7,987 nucleotides of DNA from assembly GCA_030425715.1 (NCBI GenBank), contig JAUIAA010000092.1, forward strand, positions 1 to 7,987. The letters run 5' to 3'. Under the pieces are notes generated by a model. It was not told the origin of the DNA and searched no databases. It was given only the letters and a program-made list of their open reading frames with translations. Shown in pieces: positions 5,090-7,987 of this stretch (position 1 is its first letter; every line of letters starts with the position of its first letter). The DNA is from Bacteroidia bacterium. Lineage in GTDB: Bacteria > Bacteroidota > Bacteroidia > Flavobacteriales > Flavobacteriaceae. Position numbers and translations under genes: made by a program.

Positions 5090-6766
5090 ATGGATTCTAA
5101 ACGAAAGCGAAAAGTTATTATCTCTATTACCATTTTATGTGTGGTAATTTTATTTGCAGTCAATAAATTCACCTCTTCCTTTGTTAAAAATAAAGTAAAC
5201 CATTTACTCCTTAAAGAAAATTCAAAATATTACACGGCTCATATTGGCGATGTGCAATTCAAAATATTACAAAGAGCTATTGTTTTTAAAAATATTGCAC
5301 TTAGTCCAAATCCAGAATCTTACCTAAAATTAAAAGTGCAAACAGACTCTATAAAAGCCTTAGAAAAGATACATATTTCTTTGGTTAAACTCGGGGGTAT
5401 TGATTTACTAAAACTACTTTTAGATAATAGGGTTGATATTCAAAACTTACAAATTAGTGACTTAACCATCCAAAAATTTGAAAATCCAGAAAAAATTATG
5501 GAGAAAAAACCTTTAAGGTTAGACTCCATTAACTTTAAGAGCCTAAAAGGATTGAAAATTCATAAAGTTAGCTTTGACAATACCGCATTTCAAGTTATCA
5601 ATCTAAAAAATAGTAAACTAGAAGTCAATTTAAAAGTAGAAAATATTTTACTTGGCGGATTTGAACTTGTCAATAAGTCAGAAAATTTATTTAAGTTAAT
5701 TTTATTACAAAACAAGTATGCCATTAAAAACATTACGCTAGATGTATTAAAAAATAAGTACCAATTTAAGTTAGAAAAGGCGCAAATCAATAAAACCCTC
5801 GATATAATAGAGCTTAACAAGCTAAGCTATAAACCCACTATTTCAAAAATAAAATTAGCCAATAGTTATAAGTTTAACAAAGAGGTTTTTGATGTTGAAA
5901 TTGAAAAGCTATCTGTTTACAATTATCATCTAAATAAGTTGATACAAAACAAGGGCCACTTTATAGATAGTGTTTTAATTTCTAACGCTCGTTTTTCTAT
6001 TTTTAAAGATAAAAGAAAGCCTTATGACACAAAGAGACATCCAAAGTTACCTGATGTTGTTATAAAGGAGCTTAAAGCACCTTTGTATATTCAAAAAATA
6101 AAAGCAAAAAACAGCGAGGTTGTTTACGATGAGTATCTTAAAATTGATAACCAAAGACTAAAAATCGCATTAAATGAGTTAAACTTAAACTTAGCTAATA
6201 TTAGCTCTATTTCTACTTTCAAAGAAAAACCTATGCATGCTAAAATAGATGCAAAAATTAATAACAAGGCTCCTTTACATTTGGATCTCAATTTTGATAT
6301 GAAAAACCCTCAAAGCAGTTATTATTTTCATGGAAATATAGGTAAATCTTCCTTTAAGCTTTTTGATTCTGCAATATTTCCTGCCTTAGGTTTGAAGATT
6401 ATAAATGGAGACTTAAACAACCTTAAATTTGAAGGGTTTGGAAATTCTAGAATTTCAAAAGGAAAAATGACACTGCTTTACGATAATTTAAAAGCAGATG
6501 TTTTTAAACATCATTCTACCAAAGAAATTGAAATTCTATCTTGGTCTGTAAACAGTTTATTACATAAATCTAACCCAAACAAACACGGAAAAATTAGAGA
6601 AGTTGAAATGTATACAGAAAGAGTGCCTTACAAAGGTTTTGCTAATTTAATATGGAAAACTTTACAAAGTGGTATTGTAAATACTTTTGCTCCCGTAGGG
6701 AAAATTTCTGAAGAAAAGGCACAACGTAAACACAAAAGAAAATCTAAAAAAAACAAACTATTTTAA
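5090..6766 (+). CDS. AsmA-like membrane-anchored envelope protein of unknown function
   Basis: This is a 558-residue protein. A basic start (MDSKRKRK) and one membrane helix at about 9-25 would hold it in the inner membrane, with the rest in the periplasm. The body is rich in alternating hydrophobic strands of the kind seen in AsmA/DUF748/TamB-like proteins, for example VDIQNLQISDLTIQKF (115-130) and LYIQKIKAKNSEVVYDEY (332-349). A KDKRKP motif (306-311) followed by PKLPDVVIKEL, and near the end LKIINGDLNNLKFEGFG (435-451) then GKMTLLYDNLKADVF (458-472), resemble conserved parts I recall from unnamed Bacteroidota homologues. The C-terminus has a hydrophobic segment GFANLIWKTLQSGIVNTF (516-533) and a very basic tail (544-556). 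AsmA-like proteins are tied to lipid transfer and outer-membrane upkeep; that role here is inferred. It overlaps the opposing gene by 9 bases. Confidence 0.8.
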   Translation: MDSKRKRKVIISITILCVVILFAVNKFTSSFVKNKVNHLLLKENSKYYTAHIGDVQFKILQRAIVFKNIALSPNPESYLKLKVQTDSIKALEKIHISLVKLGGIDLLKLLLDNRVDIQNLQISDLTIQKFENPEKIMEKKPLRLDSINFKSLKGLKIHKVSFDNTAFQVINLKNSKLEVNLKVENILLGGFELVNKSENLFKLILLQNKYAIKNITLDVLKNKYQFKLEKAQINKTLDIIELNKLSYKPTISKIKLANSYKFNKEVFDVEIEKLSVYNYHLNKLIQNKGHFIDSVLISNARFSIFKDKRKPYDTKRHPKLPDVVIKELKAPLYIQKIKAKNSEVVYDEYLKIDNQRLKIALNELNLNLANISSISTFKEKPMHAKIDAKINNKAPLHLDLNFDMKNPQSSYYFHGNIGKSSFKLFDSAIFPALGLKIINGDLNNLKFEGFGNSRISKGKMTLLYDNLKADVFKHHSTKEIEILSWSVNSLLHKSNPNKHGKIREVEMYTERVPYKGFANLIWKTLQSGIVNTFAPVGKISEEKAQRKHKRKSKKNKLF

Positions 6767-7483
6767 AAATTTTCGCTCTACCAAAAGCATAAATCTTTCA
6801 ATAATTTCTTCTTTATTTTTCCACTTATATCGACTTCTTAAATAAATATTAATATGGTCTTTTGCTTCTTTTTCTGTTTTAAAACCATTTAAAACACTAA
6901 GTTCTTTATTAAATTCTGACTGGCTAAAATTAAAAAGACTATTTACAAAAGCAATTCTATCATTCAACCCCACTTGAATACTACTATTTAAAAGCTTGTC
7001 GTTTAAAGACAATTGTCTGGCATCTTCCTTTTTTGTTTCAAACAACTTTTCTGTTTCGTCTAAAGAAACTGTATTTTTAAATTCTTCTTTAAGACTAAAA
7101 TCCTCCTTTACAGATTCAAAAGTTGGAACAAAAATCTCTTTCAAATTTTCTTCTTCCTTTTTTGATTCCTCTGTTTTTCTTTTTAAAAAGGCTTCTTTTA
7201 CCAGCTCCTCATCTATCTCTTTACCAACTTCTGCATGAAATTTATCATCAAAAGTTAAGCTAATTTCCTCTTTAATTGGCTCTATATCTTCAACAACAAT
7301 AGGTTCTGGTATTGGTTCTTCTTGTTTTCCAGACGCTTCGTTCTCAAGCAAGAATTTTAAAACTGCTAAGTTATTTTGCACCTCTTGTGCTTTTTCTAAC
7401 AAGTTGTGTACAGCCTCATTTCTTTCTAATTGAAGAATTTCTGCAGCTAACCCTTTTAATTCTTTTAATAATTTTTCTTGCAT
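6758..7483 (-). CDS. Acidic coiled-coil protein with C-terminal LNDRIAFV domain, function unknown
   Basis: This is a 241-residue cytoplasmic protein without signal peptide or membrane segment. Residues 1-50 are predicted helical and probably coiled coil (EKLLKELKGLAAEILQLER and LLEKAQEVQNNLAVLKFLL). Residues 51-155 are a low-complexity, highly charged linker rich in Glu and Lys (PIPEPIVVEDIEPIKEE and similar). Residues 157-241 form a compact domain with GLNDRIAFVNSLFNFSQSEFNKEL (172-195) and a final EEIIERFMLLVERKF. That C-terminal block resembles one I recall from unnamed proteins across Bacteroidota, so the domain rather than the linker is likely functional. It overlaps the tail of the AsmA-like gene by 9 bases and is divergent from thymidine kinase. 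The layout suggests a scaffold or adaptor, but no partner can be named. Confidence 0.82.
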   Translation of the reverse strand: MQEKLLKELKGLAAEILQLERNEAVHNLLEKAQEVQNNLAVLKFLLENEASGKQEEPIPEPIVVEDIEPIKEEISLTFDDKFHAEVGKEIDEELVKEAFLKRKTEESKKEEENLKEIFVPTFESVKEDFSLKEEFKNTVSLDETEKLFETKKEDARQLSLNDKLLNSSIQVGLNDRIAFVNSLFNFSQSEFNKELSVLNGFKTEKEAKDHINIYLRSRYKWKNKEEIIERFMLLVERKFLK

Positions 7484-7495
7484 AACTTAAATATC

Positions 7496-7515
7496 AAGGT
7501 AATAAAAATAACCTT
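7496..7515. repeat. Short inverted repeat in the leader of the coiled-coil gene
   Basis: The arms aaggt (7496-7500) and acctt (7511-7515) are complementary around a 10-base AT loop, and a third copy, aaggt, lies at 7522-7526. On the minus strand the repeat would fall 12 bases before the ATG at 7483 and could form a weak leader hairpin. Five-base arms are easily found by chance. Confidence 0.25.
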
Positions 7516-7527
7516 AAACTGAAGGTA

Positions 7528-7535
7528 CAAAATTA
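7528..7535 (-). promoter_or_regulatory. Possible -7 box for the coiled-coil gene
   Basis: On the minus strand, 7535-7528 reads TAATTTTG, a perfect TAnnTTTG, 44 bases before the start codon. No well-spaced TTG was found for the -33 element. Confidence 0.35.
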
Positions 7536-7571
7536 AGTTTTTCAAAAGAAAATACTCCTAAAGATTTTCCT

Positions 7572-7592
7572 TACTTTTGCTACATAGATTTG
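7572..7592 (+). promoter_or_regulatory. Tandem -7 boxes upstream of thymidine kinase
   Basis: Two perfect TAnnTTTG matches lie 13 bases apart: tacttttg (7572-7579) and tagatttg (7585-7592). Either would give a leader of about 60-75 bases before the ATG at 7658. Neither has a clear TTG at the expected -33 distance, so which one is used cannot be told. The second box overlaps a small inverted repeat, agatt (7586-7590) and aatct (7595-7599). Confidence 0.4.
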
Positions 7593-7598
7593 ATAATC

Positions 7599-7630
7599 TT
7601 GACAAAAATTAGTAGTTCGTCTTATATTTT
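7599..7630 (+). promoter_or_regulatory. Alternative promoter for thymidine kinase
   Basis: TTGAC at 7599-7603 and tatatttt at 7623-7630 (7 of 8 to TAnnTTTG) are separated so that 21 bases lie between the TTG and the box. This is near the usual spacing, and it would give a leader of about 20 bases. It competes with the two perfect boxes just upstream. Confidence 0.3.
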
Positions 7631-7643
7631 AACCTTTTCAAGC

Positions 7644-7679
7644 ATGAAATTTACAAAATGTTTCTTGAAAATACAGTAA
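7644..7679 (+). other. Short upstream reading frame overlapping the thymidine kinase start
   Basis: An ATG at 7644 opens an 11-codon frame (MKFTKCFLKIQ) ending in TAA at 7677-7679. It starts 14 bases before the thymidine kinase ATG, in another frame, and ends 20 bases inside the gene. It could affect start choice by translational coupling, or it may be chance; no conservation can be judged here. Confidence 0.25.
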
Positions 7680-7987
7680 ACCATACAGAACAATTTGGTT
7701 GGATTGAAGTAATCTGCGGATCGATGTTTTCGGGTAAAACCGAAGAATTGATCCGGCGCTTAAAAAGAGCGCAGTTTGCAAAGCAAAAGGTAGAGATATT
7801 CAAGCCTACAGTAGATAACCGTTATGCAGATGAAATGGTTGTATCTCACGACGAAAACGAGATTAGATGCACTCCTGTGCCTGCATCTTCCAACATAAGG
7901 TTACTCGCAAATGATATAGATGTTATAGGAATTGATGAGGCTCAATTTTTTGATAACGAAATAGTTAATGTTTGTAACGATTTAGCC
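7658..7987 (+). CDS. tdk: Thymidine kinase, N-terminal part (window edge)
   Basis: Thymidine kinase phosphorylates thymidine with ATP to dTMP in pyrimidine salvage, in the cytoplasm. The 110 visible codons cover about half of the type II (TK1-like) enzyme; the zinc-binding lasso region and C-terminus lie beyond the edge. The P-loop is GSMFSGKT (21-28), followed by EELIRRLKRA (29-38), FKPTVDNRY (48-56) and VVSHDENEI (61-69). The Walker B-like segment is IDVIGIDEAQFF (87-98), with Glu94 in the place of the catalytic base. I chose the ATG at 7658 because MFLENTVNHTEQFGWIEVI matches the N-terminus I recall for flavobacterial homologues. An ATG at 7644 is out of frame. The frame is intact to the edge, with no sign of truncation other than the window. 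Confidence 0.96.
   Translation, partial: MFLENTVNHTEQFGWIEVICGSMFSGKTEELIRRLKRAQFAKQKVEIFKPTVDNRYADEMVVSHDENEIRCTPVPASSNIRLLANDIDVIGIDEAQFFDNEIVNVCNDLA

Noticed and set aside
6740..6775. A-rich and T-rich stretch at the convergent junction as a bidirectional terminator
   Set aside because: Only AT-only complementarity of a few bases is present; no stable stem can be drawn.
6996..7238. Rightward serine-rich 80-codon frame inside the coiled-coil gene
   Set aside because: Ser/Phe-rich composition is what the complement of Glu/Lys-rich codons produces; it is a shadow frame.
1..7987. Defence island, phage remnant, CRISPR or mobile element
   Set aside because: No transposase, integrase, nuclease, terminal repeats, spaced direct repeats or tRNA attachment site is visible, and composition is even across the genes.

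Overview
The window looks like ordinary chromosomal DNA from a marine-type member of the Flavobacteriaceae (phylum Bacteroidota). It is strongly AT-rich and has no Shine-Dalgarno sequences before its starts. Several intergenic gaps carry perfect TAnnTTTG boxes, the -7 element of Bacteroidota promoters. Several proteins are families found mainly in this group: DUF6427, DUF6341, THC0290_0291 and an LNDRIAFV-type coiled-coil protein. The TrmB and thymidine kinase sequences also read like flavobacterial versions. All family assignments come from recalled motifs, not from a database search.

Left part (1-2132): a polytopic membrane protein of the DUF6427 type runs leftwards off the edge. A 123-base gap with a long nested inverted repeat separates it from a rightward cluster. 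That cluster holds a 65-residue membrane protein (DUF6341), the tRNA m7G46 methyltransferase TrmB (GTG start) and a small alkyltransferase-like DNA-repair protein whose catalytic cysteine is replaced by alanine. Middle part (2133-4642): an exported beta-barrel protein has its own promoter box and meets, tail to tail with one base between the stop codons, a leftward pair made of a DinB-fold protein and a PLP-dependent cystathionine gamma-synthase/lyase.

Right part (4643-7987): a 64-base divergent gap leads to a rightward pair, an ArsC/Spx-like thioredoxin-fold protein and a 558-residue AsmA-like membrane-anchored protein. The latter overlaps by 9 bases the end of a leftward gene for an acidic coiled-coil protein. 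A 174-base divergent regulatory gap then leads to thymidine kinase, cut by the right edge.

The genes are mostly housekeeping: tRNA modification, alkylation-damage recognition, sulfur amino-acid metabolism, nucleotide salvage and envelope functions. I see no mobile element, CRISPR array, tRNA or rRNA, phage gene or defence system, and no convincing new multi-gene system. The best leads are the nested palindrome between possibly face-to-face promoters, the cysteine-less repair protein, a short upstream reading frame that overlaps the thymidine kinase start, and uncharacterised conserved proteins.
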